A stretch of DNA of 64,000 bases, taken from the NCBI GenBank assembly GCA_033558025.1, contig JAUCEF010000014.1, positions 3,658,001-3,722,000 on the forward strand. The letters run 5' to 3'. Every line of letters begins with the position of its first letter. Position 1 is the first letter of the stretch. A program made the position numbers and the translations under genes. A model generated the notes under the pieces. That model worked only from the letters and a program-made list of their open reading frames with translations, was not told the origin of the DNA and made no database searches. This DNA is from Phytophthora sp. 'mugwort' (lineage: Eukaryota > Oomycota > Peronosporomycetes > Peronosporales > Peronosporaceae). Of this stretch, positions 50,966 through 61,600 are shown piece after piece.

Positions 50966-51889
50966 ATGCTATCCTGGAAGACGTTATCTCTGCTTGTGGC
51001 GGCCGCTGTGGCCATGAACAGCGTCACTGCCATCGAACAGGGCTACGGCGGCGGTGTGAAGCTGCCGTCGGCCACCACTGCCACGCCGTCGAGCGAGTCC
51101 GTCGTGCAGGAGACACCAATGTCGGTGGACGCATCGTCGGCCCTCGACCTGAGCACCGCCTCCAACTCGGCGTCCACATCGTACCCGAGCAAGAGCGACA
51201 CGGCCTTGCCGAGCGGCAACGGCAGCAACGATCTAAACACAGGCAGCGCCGTGGAGGGTTCGTCGGCCATTGAGCAGGGCACCGACGCATCGACCTCGAT
51301 CCCCGGCAAGACGGGCATCACCTTTAGCAACATGGGCAGCGCCGTGGACGGCTCGAGCGCCATTGACCAAGGCAGCAACTCGGTTCCCGCGACGTTCGGC
51401 TCGTCGAGCAGCTCGAGTGACGTGACGGTCGGCAGCCAGGAACAGCAGGGCTCGTACAGCACGGACCTGGGCAGCGCGTCGACGTTGGCGTCAGCGTCGG
51501 GCTCGGTCCCATGCGACGAGACCCTCTCACTTGCGGGCAGTTCGGCTACCGGCAGCGATGTTGCGGGTTCATCGGCTATTGTGACCAGCGCCTCGGGCTC
51601 GGAGCCGTGCGAAGGATCTCTGTCATTCGCGGGCAGCTCGGTGGACGCAGACTCGAGCGCCAGCCAGACGACGCAGAGTTCAATGCCTCAGGACCAGGGC
51701 AGTGAGGCCGGCAACGAGGCTACGACCCCCACGAGCGAAGCCGGCAGCGAGACCACTACTCCGACTAGTTCACCTGGCAGCAACTCCATTCCGACCCAGA
51801 TGGATGCATCGGCCGCCACGGACAGCAGCGGCTCGGCCACGTTCCCGAGCACGGGCACGAGCTGCAAGCGTCGACTGCGTCGCAATTAG
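50966..51889 (+). CDS. Ser-rich secreted protein, right-arm copy
   Basis: 307 aa, the same protein as 44553-45476. Signal peptide (residues 1 to about 22), mature start IEQGYGGG, Ser/Thr/Gly-rich repeats and a basic C-terminal RRLRRN. The only coding-strand difference noticed is a silent change in a Ser codon near 51192. Promoter, gene and flanks are all duplicated, so both copies should be expressible. Very high identity means either a recent duplication or continuing gene conversion between the arms. Confidence 0.87.
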   Translation: MLSWKTLSLLVAAAVAMNSVTAIEQGYGGGVKLPSATTATPSSESVVQETPMSVDASSALDLSTASNSASTSYPSKSDTALPSGNGSNDLNTGSAVEGSSAIEQGTDASTSIPGKTGITFSNMGSAVDGSSAIDQGSNSVPATFGSSSSSSDVTVGSQEQQGSYSTDLGSASTLASASGSVPCDETLSLAGSSATGSDVAGSSAIVTSASGSEPCEGSLSFAGSSVDADSSASQTTQSSMPQDQGSEAGNEATTPTSEAGSETTTPTSSPGSNSIPTQMDASAATDSSGSATFPSTGTSCKRRLRRN

Positions 51890-52389
51890 ATGGTTAAACG
51901 TGCGTTCGTCGGCGCGAGTCAGCGGTCGAAGTATTATTTGATGTAAGTCTGTCAATAGAGTTCGGTGTTCAATCCGTGGGAAAAAGGTGTCGATGACTTT
52001 GCTTATCATCCAGACAACACTATGCAGGAGCGATAGCAAGCTGAACCACGTTGCAGTGGAGAGCGACTTGACTCTCATCAATCGAAGCGGAGACTTTCGT
52101 GCTGTTCCGCTGCACAGCCTGGCGTTCCACGTGGTAGACAAGAGAGAGCCCAACAAGTTGCGGCGTTCACTCGTACAGCTGCGGAGACCTTGGCGGATTC
52201 AAACAGTTCCATCCTCTATATAGCGTCGAACGGTCGAACGGGTCCGTATCGAGCGCCTCCAATGCAATCTCTTTAGTGTGCACCGCCATCAGCTTTCGTG
52301 TTGGCCTGTTGGAAATTCCTTGTGCAATTGCACAGTCTAAGCGGCTCTCGAAGCTCTGTAAGCAGGCCGCTCTAGTGGTTTAAATAGGT

Positions 52390-52889
52390 CTTGATAAAGG
52401 GAGCGACTAAGAAGGATCCAGTGCCATCGATAAGGTCAGCGGTGCGGTTCCCGACGGCAAGATCGCCAAGACGGTGCCGCCTTCGAATGGGTCTAGCAGC
52501 AATATTGCCGGGTCGAGCTGCGTTGACGAGAGCAGTCGCTGTGCTCCAAATGACAAGGGTGACTTCCCACGCTGTGGCGAGACCCATGACCGACTGACCT
52601 GGACGATAGCTGCGTTTCAGGTTCTGCGCACTACGACGAGCCGATTGAGCTGCCATGCGGTGGAAGTCTAGCGATACTGGCAGCGAGGTTGAGGGATCTT
52701 CCGCTATCGAACGAGGCAACGACGCGAGCAGCACTAACCTAATTCGATGACTCAACGGCTAACGAGAGCAGCGGCACGACTGGAACACCGCCGCCAAACG
52801 GCCAGATCTAGACCAAAGGCAGCCGCTCCTCCGAGCCGATGTTCTTCCCAGGCAAGAAGACAAGCTGCAAGCGTCGTCTCCGTCAGTAA
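52390..52889 (+). pseudogene. Decayed member of Ser-rich secreted family (right arm)
   Basis: Mirror image of 43553-44052. Fragments PPSNGSSSNIAGSSCVDESS, GSEVEGSSAIERGND and the end CKRRLRQ with stop at 52887 parallel the intact 307-aa protein, but they lie in different frames with stops between them. The decay predates the inverted duplication, since both arms carry the same lesions. Confidence 0.65.
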
Positions 52890-53080
52890 AGTTTCTCCGT
52901 GTAAGAATCGAGCGTATATCCTTTGTGCCGTTATTGAGTCTTCCTCGCGGTCAACCAAGCGCGTACCACCATATATAACACGTTGTCTCCACTCGTAGCA
53001 AGCGAAACACTTGTCCTGGCCTGCGATCTATTTCCGTGCTGGTCAAGTTGAAGTCGATTGACCAATCAATGAGAGCGGAT

Positions 53081-53409
53081 CTGGATACAACTCGTGCTTG
53101 AGAGACGAGAGCTGGAGCGGCGAACGATATTAATGTCTTGTCTGTCACGAGATAAGGGACTTTGTTGCTACCTGTCACATGCACATCGTAAGTCAAAGTG
53201 CAGTCTGCTTCACAGCGAATCTCGCTCAAAAAACGCCCGCTCATCAGTAATTTATGTCGCGAAACCGATCAAGATTATGAAAGCCACGTCAATGGATGTC
53301 ACTGAGTGAATGAGGGCGATGAGGGGCCGTATCTCAGTGCGTGACGACGGCATTTGGCTGAAATTGAACAAATGGCACTGACGCGACCATGGATGTATCA
53401 GCGACCGGT
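53081..53409. other. No gene recognised
   Basis: Sequence between the right arm and the hAT insertion. It is the pre-insertion host sequence on this side; no motif recognised. Confidence 0.45.
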
Positions 53410-53417
53410 ATTGGAAC
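53410..53417. repeat. 8-bp target-site duplication, left
   Basis: ATTGGAAC immediately precedes the terminal CAG of the hAT element and is repeated exactly after its other end at 56368-56375. Eight bases is the target duplication length typical of hAT transposons. Confidence 0.9.
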
Positions 53418-56367
53418 CAGACCCGGAGCTCAATACAAAATGAGGGGGCATCGGCCCCCTTTATTGGAGTTGAATCCTTCGCCCAAAAAGGTAGAAGTCG
53501 TAGGATCAAGTAGCATAGACTCCATAAAAAAGCGAGTTATAATAATGGGAACGCCACAGCGCGAAATTAAATATGCTGTTTTGATCGCTTATGGCGTGTA
53601 AAAGAGAGAGAGTAAGATATGTTATCATGACTATAGGGGGATTCGCCGTTCACGGAGCAAACTGAATCGGTCCAAAGCAGAATCACGATCGGCCATGACA
53701 GACATATCTCGTTCTATTGCCAATAACATGAGATCTGATGTCCACTCATCGCTCATAGTTGTCCATAGCCTTGTCTTCAGCCGCTTCAGTGCTGATAACG
53801 ATCGTTCGGAACTCGCTGTTGATACTGGAAGAAATCACGCCAGCTGAATAACACGGTAGAGTACTGGATATTGCGTGTGATTGCCTGCTCTAACCATGCA
53901 CTCGCTCAGCTCCCCTAAGTTTTTTAGATCAGCAAATCGAGTATCTTTCACTCCTGCGTTACGGAAGCGCTCGGCTTCGTGTTTAATCTGTCCCAGTTTC
54001 CCACTGAAATCATTCGCGTAAAAGTCAGCGGCAATTCGAGCTATAGTGTCTGGGCCCAACCGCGAAAGGAGTATCAGGGATTCAGGCCTCCACACAGTCC
54101 CAACAATTCAATCACGTTCTTACTAAACGGGCGATCAAGTTCGTCTCCAATGCACGATATAATGGGCTTGTACACATCCTCATAGTAGTGGCTTGCTTGT
54201 GTGCGGACTCCAACATCTTCGGGAATATCGGTTCCTGGTAAGTTCAGTCTCCCTTTACCTCTGCTACGCAGTCCACGCCGAGTCCAAAGATCGCTATCTT
54301 TTTTGGGACCAATAAATTGTTATTGGCTGGTAAAGTGTTACAAAATGCTACGGCTTATTCCATGTCGTCGAAAAACTCCAATCTTGATCACTATTCATTG
54401 GCATTTCTTTCATTAGCTTCAACTCGCTCTGAATAACTTTGACCGTCTGAACTGCCGATATGATGTCAACATCCTTTTGTTGAAGGCATTGTGAAAGAAA
54501 GTTTACCTTCTCCAATACCAACATCAAAATCTCTGTGTGAAAAATAAATTTGAATGTCCACATGCTCTTGATAACACCCAGTGCAGCTGCCTTTTTTTTC
54601 AGCATTGACAGCATCGTTTCCGACACGCTCAAGCACGTTGGTAATTGGAATCCATAGCCATCTAACGCGAAGAAGAGCCTGAACCCTGCAACTCCACCGA
54701 GTAGCACTTAGAGCTTTCGTTGACAAAGGCTGGTTCTTCCCTTTACCTTTCCAAGTAACCTGCCTCCAACATATTTTCAAATTCATCTCGGGCGACCTCT
54801 TCCAGATGCGTTTTCGCGTACGTGATGCGCTGCAGGTTGTTTAAATAGCCTGTACGAGATCAAAACATTCAACAACAGATACATTGAGTTTTGACATCGA
54901 AACAATTGCCAACGATGAGTGAAGCAGTGCACATAATATGCATATGGGCATATACCGTGAATTTTGCGTTGAAGCCCATTATATCGCCGGACATATTCGA
55001 GGCACCATCATATCCTTGCCCGCGGCAACGTTCAATTCGCATGCCCCAAATGTGCAATTGAGTAATTAAGCGGTCGTAGAGTGAGCTAGCACATGTATCG
55101 CGGACGCGTAAAACACCTAGAAATCTTTGCTTTATGCGACCGAACGCGCACACGAAACGGATAACAACTTACATGTTCTCTCGTTTTGCTTCGCAACTCG
55201 CTTCGTCAACTAAAAGAGAAAATAATCCATCCCCAAGCTCCACCTGGATAACGCGTTCTCAGATTAATTCAACTGCACGCTGAATTAGTTCTTTTTGGAT
55301 TTCAGGAAAGATGTACTTCGCATTTGCTGGGGCAGTTTTCTGTGAGCGCGAGAACTCTGGCAACCGTTCCATAATAAAATCGATCATTTCTAAGAAATTT
55401 CCCTTGTTTGAGGACCCCTCGTGCTGATTATCACCACGACGAGCAATATCTTGGCGGGCCAAATGAAGACATACATCAAATATCAAACCGACTCGTTTTC
55501 GGTTTAAGCTTCGCTGGCTGCGATCAGCGTTCGATAGCGATACTTGAATGTTTTGAGGTGATCTCAGCAAGTCATTAAATGCTGCATCAGCATAACGATG
55601 CTTGGCGCAGCTATCGCTAACGTGGCGTGAATAACCGCTATCTCTTTCCTTTGCTGTCTTCCAGTTGCGAAAGCCGCGCAACGGCTGCGAGAATGGAGAA
55701 ACACCTTTATCTGCCATTACTACCTCCTACTAAGATAGCAGTGAGGACAATATGCAGCATCGGCCTTAGGAAAGAATTTAAGCCAGCCGTATTCATCGAA
55801 CGTTGTGGACGGAATGAGCGCATTCGGTCACCAAACTCTCTTCAAGGACACTCATGAAGAACAGGTCTAAACGCTTCTATTTTTGCGTAGGCAACAAGCA
55901 CTAGTTGGCGGAGATTCGGATCAACTGTTAGTTGATTTATGACGAACAAATTTGGCGGTCGATCAGCAGGATCGCCTCTCACAAAATCATGGATGGAACA
56001 ATTGCGAGGATCGGCGGGTATGTTGCTTGCTTCACACCAAGTCTGTGCTAATTCGATTCTCGTACACAAAATTGGATCCAGTGACGTGCGAGCAGGTTCG
56101 TTGGTATTCGAATTTTTCCTACCTGTGCGGATTGGAGCCCCGAAGAAGGCCGTGAGTTTGGTAGTCTTCAACCTTTTCTTCGGCATGACAGCGCGCCGAG
56201 ATCGAAGAAGATTTTGAACTGTGTTCAGCGAGAAGAGCAAAAAGCCATTATGAAACCACTCGAGGGAAACTACTCAGAGCTGAAGAAACTCCCGTGACAA
56301 AGGATCACCCGTTACCCTACACATAAGTTGCCCCCCCCCAAACAATTTAGTCCTGGCTCCGGTCCTG
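53418..56367 (-). mobile_element. Full-length, inactive hAT transposon
   Basis: 2950 bp bounded by short imperfect terminal inverted repeats: the left end reads CAGACCCGGAGC and the right end, on the minus strand, CAGGACCGGAGC. Both are followed within 40 bp by a G-run (GAGGGGGCA left, GGGGGGGGGCAA right). The flanking 8-bp duplications are identical. The coding remnant inside is on the minus strand. Intact duplications with a decayed gene indicate an insertion old enough for the gene to have decayed but with its ends preserved. Confidence 0.9.
53650..56240 (-). pseudogene. hAT transposase (ZMYM1-like, TTF/DUF4371/dimerisation), decayed
   Basis: Minus-strand pieces occur in hAT order. The N-terminus at 56240-55842 includes KKRLKTTKLTAFFGAP. 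A TTF-type zinc region near 55800-55630 follows (frame broken; contains GWLKFFPKADAAYCPHC). DUF4371-like sequence at 55717-55259 contains GNFLEMIDFIMERLPEF. The catalytic region at 55153-54869 contains RGQGYDGASNMSGDIMGFNA. Further pieces lie at 54786-54348. A C-terminal dimerisation piece near 53822-53650 reads SSERSLSALKRLKTRLWTTM then LMLLAIERD. Several frameshifts and stops lie between these pieces, so the gene is inactive. Confidence 0.85.
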
Positions 56368-56375
56368 ATTGGAAC
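56368..56375. repeat. 8-bp target-site duplication, right
   Basis: ATTGGAAC follows the terminal CTG of the hAT element and is identical to 53410-53417. Confidence 0.9.
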
Positions 56376-57699
56376 CCGCAGGTCCGGTGCAAGGGAGGGC
56401 GTGCCAAAGAGCTTCGCGCTGGGTGACGGTGACTACTTGTTCGCCTTGAGGGAGACATTCCATGTCAGTTCGGGGGGGGGGGGGAGTGCTGCAGCTCGGA
56501 CCTAACTAGCCCGTATGCGAGGCTGATCATGGAACGAACCTTAGCTCACCTGTCGATAACTTTGGATGAATAAATGCTGAAGATCGAGTGTGAACCTTTC
56601 TTTTGAAACCTGAAGTATCGAGCTCAAATTTCTGCGGTGGACGCAATGTTAACCAGAACAGCCATGTTGGATCTAGGAGTACCATGAGGAGCCTCAACAA
56701 CGGCCGCAGGAACGGGAGTACGATCGTCAGGAGCCTCGGAGAAAGTTTCATCTTCCTCCGCGGTGTCGGCTTGGTCATCATCACCTCCGGCTAAATTCGG
56801 CAACCCACGGCGCGATGATCTCTTCATGCTTCAGCGAAGAGTCCAGCGCAATTGTAGACGAGCCGTCTGCACGCGCCATGCCGCGAGGTACAAAAAAAAA
56901 CGGGACGTGCGGGTTGCAGGGGGTAAAGGTGATTTTGTATAGGTAATACCCACCCAGCAATTCCGCCACGGCTGATGCGCATCCAGAATCGGGAGTTGCC
57001 GACTGAGAGCCCGTCCCTCCTTGCGCACCATCTGCCGAAGATCCTTGGACCTGTTGCGCTGGCCGGACACTTGATTACAGCAGAACTCGGCCTGCTCGCG
57101 CAACCGAGCCCCACCTTGAGTTAGTCGACCGTGTCGAGGTACAGCTTGTGCAGCACAGAGAGATCATATCATCGACCTCACCATGAAAGAGACGAGTAGG
57201 GGTAACATCAATCGAAAGAGCCTCCCCAATGCTTGTGGCGATTTTCCGACGGCTCTTCAGCAACAAGTCCACACGCATTGACGGTGACCGGCGGCACCAA
57301 CGAAGCTGGAAGTGCAGCCGCTCGGAGACTGCATCGTTTAACATCTGCAAGAAGACTGGTAACTCTTGAGCCTTTGCACCAATCTCTGTTCCTTCGTAGC
57401 TCTTGTTGCTGAGGTCTTGCTGACCATTTTTGATGGGTCTCTCTGGGTTGCTTTACCAATACCGCAATCCTCATGTCAAAGAGTACGACATGTCATAGGC
57501 GAAGTCAGTTTTTTCCTGCAGATCGATCATTTGAGAGGCTTCCCCAATTTCGGGTTGACAACATATGGCAGCTCCTTAACCACTCCCACAGCCACCCAAT
57601 TCAGGGCCCAGCACACCACCCACTGCATCCAAGCATTTTGGCGCGCAAAACTCCGGTCTGGCTAGCGAACTCAACACAACTCAACTGACAGTCCACAAC
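56376..57699. other. No recognised gene; minus-strand frames; G13 run
   Basis: A run of 13 G lies at 56472-56484. Minus-strand frames at 57474-56527 overlap and change frame: one contains TSIGEALSIDVTPTRLFHGE, another AELLGGYYLYKITFTPCNPH. They may be parts of one decayed gene, but I do not recognise the family. The last 100 bp are the 5' flank of the pogo-like element and contain TTTTGGCGCGCAAAA, an almost perfect palindrome. Confidence 0.4.
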
Positions 57700-59163
57700 A
57701 TGAGACGCGGTCGACATCGCGTCCGCGGGAACGGTCGTCAACCTAAGCGCTTTGTACGCAAGGCTTACTTAGTTGCTTTTAAGATTCAAGTGCTGCAACA
57801 CCTCGATACCTCTCAGAGCATCGCTACTACTCTCGAGCGATACTTCGGCGGGCTTACTGCGGCCTCGCTGGAGAACAAAGCAAAACTGATCTACAAGTGG
57901 CGTCGCAAGCATGACGATCTTGATCGACGTGCGCGATGCGGGAGACTTGCAGGCCAATCACGCGCCCGAGATCCCGGCTTAAGCTTGGTGCTGCCAGCCG
58001 ATGGTGAGCAGCGCATTGTGAAGTGGGTGAATGACTTCCGCCGCGAAGGCATGCCAATTTCGCCCATGGTGCTTAACTTGCAAGCGCGTGAGTATGCCAA
58101 GAAGCTGACATCTCACCTGAGAATTTTGCGGCGTCGTGGAAGTGGCGTCGGGGCTTCAGCAAGCGCTATCGGCTCTCATGTTCGTGGGCGGACACACCAC
58201 GGACAGGATTCGCCCACCTGATGTTCGCCAACGAGCACAAGAATTCGCTATGAAGGTCCGACATCGAGTATACATTGAAGGGGTGACCGCATCTTTAACG
58301 CTGACCAAACTGGCATCTTCCTGGACATGTTGCCAAAACCTACGCTTGCCACCCCACAAACACGAAAACCGTTTGAATGAAAAGCAGTAAAAGCGACAAA
58401 GAGCGCATAACTGCAATCCTTTTGGGTGACTCAAATGGGAATAAGTACACACCTTTTGCGTTGTTGAAGACCAAGCCGTCAAAGCTCCCCGATTCCCGAG
58501 CTGAAAACGCGCGTCTTCGCCATATTTTTGGGGCGCCACGTCTGGAAGGAAGTTGAAGCATTGCAGAAACAACATGATGTCCAAATTTACGGCAATGAAG
58601 CAGCTTGGTGGACTGACAATATGACATTGACAGTTTTGCGTTTTCATTTTGGTGACCGCAACCTTTTTAGCCCGCGCATAATGCTGCTACTCGACGACTT
58701 AAGCGGACACTAGGTCGACGGCGTGGAAGAGTACTCTCGTTCGCTGAACATCATCCTCGAAAAAGTGCCGCCGGGCTTGGCTTGGTTAAGTCAGTCTGCA
58801 GATGTTGTCTGGATCAAGCCGATGAAAGGACGGCTGCGATCCTACTGGGTGCGATATCTACGTGAGCAACTGCGACAGTTCACAACCAGCACGGAAACGG
58901 ATAAGTTCAAGATGTTGGCGCCTCAACTCAGTACGATAATGGGGTGGGTTGTTCGCGCATGGGAGGACTTGCCACGGACGACAATTGCGGCTTGTTCTCG
59001 CAAATGCGCACTCACAGATGCATTTGAGGACCCTGCCGGCGAAGAACTGGGCGACAATGCGGATATGCAGTCTCTAATCAACAGCGTAGTAGAGCAGCTA
59101 GAAGCACTAGACGCATTTAGAATGGTTGACTGGGACGATATAATCGACAGTGCTGTTGTATAA
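57700..59163 (+). pseudogene. pogo/Tigger-like transposase, near full-length but broken
   Basis: The first frame (57700-58221) encodes the N-terminal HTH region: RKAYLVAFKIQVLQHLDTSQ, then IYKWRRKHDDLDR, then the Tc5-type RREGMPISPMVLNLQAREYA. Homology then moves frame several times. A DDE start, FNADQTGIFLDMLPK in outline near 58290, is followed by ITAILLGDSNGNKYTPFALL near 58405 and PSKLPDSRAENARLRHIFG. A catalytic LLLDDLSGH near 58690 is followed by a stop. The C-terminal part (58723-59163) contains KGRLRSYWVRYLREQL and RTTIAACSRKCAL. This is the most complete of the three pogo-like copies and shows the order of the domains. Confidence 0.85.
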
Positions 59164-59196
59164 GCGAAGCTACTACAGTTTTTATCGACAGCGATG

Positions 59197-59254
59197 CTCA
59201 TGTCAAAGGCGATTGAGTAGTACCGTAGTATTTCCACCCCTCCTTTGACATGAG
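59197..59254. repeat. 13-bp perfect inverted repeat, 32-bp loop
   Basis: CTCATGTCAAAGG (59197-59209) and CCTTTGACATGAG (59242-59254) are exact reverse complements. They lie 34 bp after the end of the pogo-like coding remnant. The repeat may be part of that element's terminal structure or a transcript-end hairpin. Confidence 0.75.
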
Positions 59255-60006
59255 GTTTGCGGTAGTTGGATACCCAGCTTAGATGAGCTCCCTGTACTCT
59301 CGTCTTCGCTTGTCGACTTTCTCTCTTCGCGAGTGCGCGGAGGTGTCTCGTTCCAGTATTCTAGAATTCCCGGACGCTTTGGTCATGGAATTTTTCTTCG
59401 TCCTCAAATACCACTTGATTGCGCTGGATCCATAAGCTCGTGATGCATACACTGCTCATGGTGTATCAAATGCGTTTTCATACTTTATCTAAGGCTACCA
59501 TGTCATCTGAAAGGACTGCGTGCAGTTTTGCCTGCATTGTTTTGGAGATCTTCGGGGCTGCTCTTGTTGTACAACCGCTTACGAATGCCTCGAGCCGGTC
59601 CCCTTTCCATTGTTCGCTGTCCAATGACTGATGAATAAGCCCCAACAATCCTGTGCTGTTGGGCACTCCCAAAATGTGCTCTAGACTTTTCTTAATTCCT
59701 TGGCAACCCGGATTCTTCCTGCAGCTGTTATCATTGACTCGAGCTTCGTGAAACAAATTCATGTTGTCTAGTCCCTACCCGGTACGCCACCCATACTTGG
59801 TATTCAGTGACCTCCTGAACCTTTTCGTATGTCGCTTCAATCCCGATGGTTTTCCAGTACAGAATATCGCTCATTTGCTCCAACTGGATGTTATCGATCT
59901 CGTTCTCATTTGAATTGCTTGGCCTTCCGCATACTCGCCCCGTCCCCTGGAACATCCAAGTTCCAATTGAACCTGATCAGGTTGCCTAAGCGAGTTACGA
60001 AAGTAT
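59255..60006. other. No gene recognised
   Basis: Minus-strand frames at 59955-59731 and 59762-59478 overlap and could be parts of one decayed gene, but no family was recognised. Confidence 0.4.
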
Positions 60007-60441
60007 TCAATGACGCGGCAGTTGACGTCGAATGAAGGTCGACGCTAGAGGACACGGTCGATAGCGTAACATAGCCAACGGACGACGACGTGACAGGGTA
60101 GAATCATCCCTCTGACGCCCCGCTTGTTGCAATAGGCGCGGGAGTTGACGACGAAGGAATTGTTTCAGCATATTCCAATGGGCTTGCACTTCTGACGCAC
60201 CGCTAGTTGACGGAGACATGGGAGTAGGTGACGGGGACGTCACCGCAGAGGATCCAGTGGAACCAAGAAGTTCGGTTGGTGCATCAGCACCATACATGAG
60301 TAACGGATGAAGATCACAGAGGGGCAGCGAGACGTCAGAAGGCGTACGAGAGATCCGAGCGTCCAAGATGATTAAGAAACTTACCTCAGTGAAGGCCCAA
60401 GAGACCGAAGAGCGCCGGATGTAGCGCTGACCAGAGCGCAC
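60007..60441 (-). CDS. Hypothetical ORF, Ser/Pro linker plus helical segment
   Basis: 144 codons. A Ser/Pro-rich linker (SAVTSPSPTPMSPSTSGASE) precedes a helical stretch, VQAHWNMLKQFLRRQLPRLL. No family recognised and no partner exon found. In this transposon-rich setting it may be part of a decayed element or a chance frame. Confidence 0.25.
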   Translation of the reverse strand: MRSGQRYIRRSSVSWAFTEVSFLIILDARISRTPSDVSLPLCDLHPLLMYGADAPTELLGSTGSSAVTSPSPTPMSPSTSGASEVQAHWNMLKQFLRRQLPRLLQQAGRQRDDSTLSRRRPLAMLRYRPCPLASTFIRRQLPRH

Positions 60442-60889
60442 GAGGCGTGTGCCATGGCCAGGGTTCCGAAAATGCTGGTTTTATCTCGAGGCAAGGTGGG
60501 TTGAATTTGACGTGGGATGGACGGACAATGGGTTTTGCATTTACCAAGCCCTAATGGACTACTCGTTTTTACTATGCAATAACAATTTTGGCATATTTCA
60601 ATTCACACATTTTGTCCGGGTGCTCGTGGCCATTCACCGTACTAGCGTGTCGATGCTCGGCACCCGACCTCGCTTAACCATTCAGACTATCTGCCATGCA
60701 AGCTTCCTCATCGTTGCGGCTTTCTCTAATTTTTTAATCTTCCGCAACCAGCTCGACCGACATTAGCTTAGCTCACAGTCTCGCCTCGAACTTTGACCTT
60801 GCCACATCCAGCGCCGTGGCCCAAGCTACTACAGCCCCCTCCCCTGCCCAGGTCCCCTCTCCTCCGACTGCTGGACGAAGCCAGTTTGG
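60442..60889. other. No gene recognised
   Basis: Open frame 60449-60766 has no motif. The end of the interval is the probable 5' part of the BED/hAT remnant that follows; a short Pro/Thr-rich open stretch at 60816-60895 may be its N-terminus in another frame. Confidence 0.4.
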
Positions 60890-60895
60890 GACCTC

Positions 60896-61600
60896 ATGGA
60901 CGTCGACGAGAAGAACACCTGGTGCAAGCGTTGTGGAAAACTGGTCTATAGCTCAAGGCGCACTCATGTTGAGCATGTTAAAAAGCATGTCTATGACCGA
61001 CGCAATAAGCGCCCGTCTTCCTACAAGATCACGGAGATCTATCAGCCCAAGATGGGCGCATCGGTGCTGAAAGGTTTTCAAGAGCGCTTCGCGTGGTGGG
61101 TGTACACCACCGCAAATGCGTTATACAAGGCAGAGCGCCACACACTGCTTGAAGCTCTCCAAGTTCTGAACCCTGGCATCTACGTACCATCTGCGTACCA
61201 GTTGGCGAACGGTTTCCTCGACCTGGCCTACGACAAGTCAATCCATCTCCTTACCGCTATGCGGACGTGTCGTAACATTGAAAACCGATGTGTGGACCTA
61301 TATCAATGAGATGGCCGTGATCAACAGCGTGGCTGCGTCTGGAGCGCTCTTTTTCTTGTTTACACTGGAAGCGAGAGTCACGACACAGCCTTTTGGTGGC
61401 TGACACAAAGCGCGTGCTGAACAAGTACAAACGGCTCAGCTTTTGCAGCGTCATCACAGACAACACCGCCGCAAACAAGGCGATGCGGGAGGAGATGCAG
61501 ACCGTGTACCCAAAACTGTTTTCCCATCATGGAGCATACACTGCTCCCAATATTTCGCCGCGTCTCATATTAAGATACCTTGAACAACATACGTATTGAT
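60896..61600 (+). pseudogene. BED-finger hAT transposase (DUF659 type), partial and broken
   Basis: The first frame (60896-61309) begins MDVDEKNTWCKRCGKLVYSS, then HVEHVKKHV, a BED-type C2H2 finger, and continues with the hAT N-terminal region. Past 61257 the homology changes frame (DVWTYINEMAVINSVAASGA). A further piece at 61393-61599 carries KRVLNKYKRLSFCSVITDNT then AANKAMREEMQTVYPKLFS, matching the SVITDNTAANKA hallmark of DUF659 transposases. The C-terminal dimerisation region was not found. It is a different hAT lineage from the element at 53418-56367. Confidence 0.75.

Larger units (their letters stand above)
50375..53080. repeat. Right arm of 2.7-kb inverted repeat
   Basis: 2706 bp, the reverse complement of 43362-46069. 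It begins at TCGGACACGC and ends at GAGAGCGGAT, after which the sequence departs from the left arm. It is 2 bp shorter near 50707 (CTCTCG here against CTCTCTCG on the left arm's minus strand). Substitutions seen by comparing translated frames include one near 50395 (CATGG against CATGA), one near 50529 and one near 51929. Confidence 0.95.

Noticed and set aside
50966..51889. Secreted family as RXLR effectors
   Set aside because: There is no RXLR within the first about 60 residues after the signal peptide; the only RRLR is at the extreme C-terminus. Not called as an effector.
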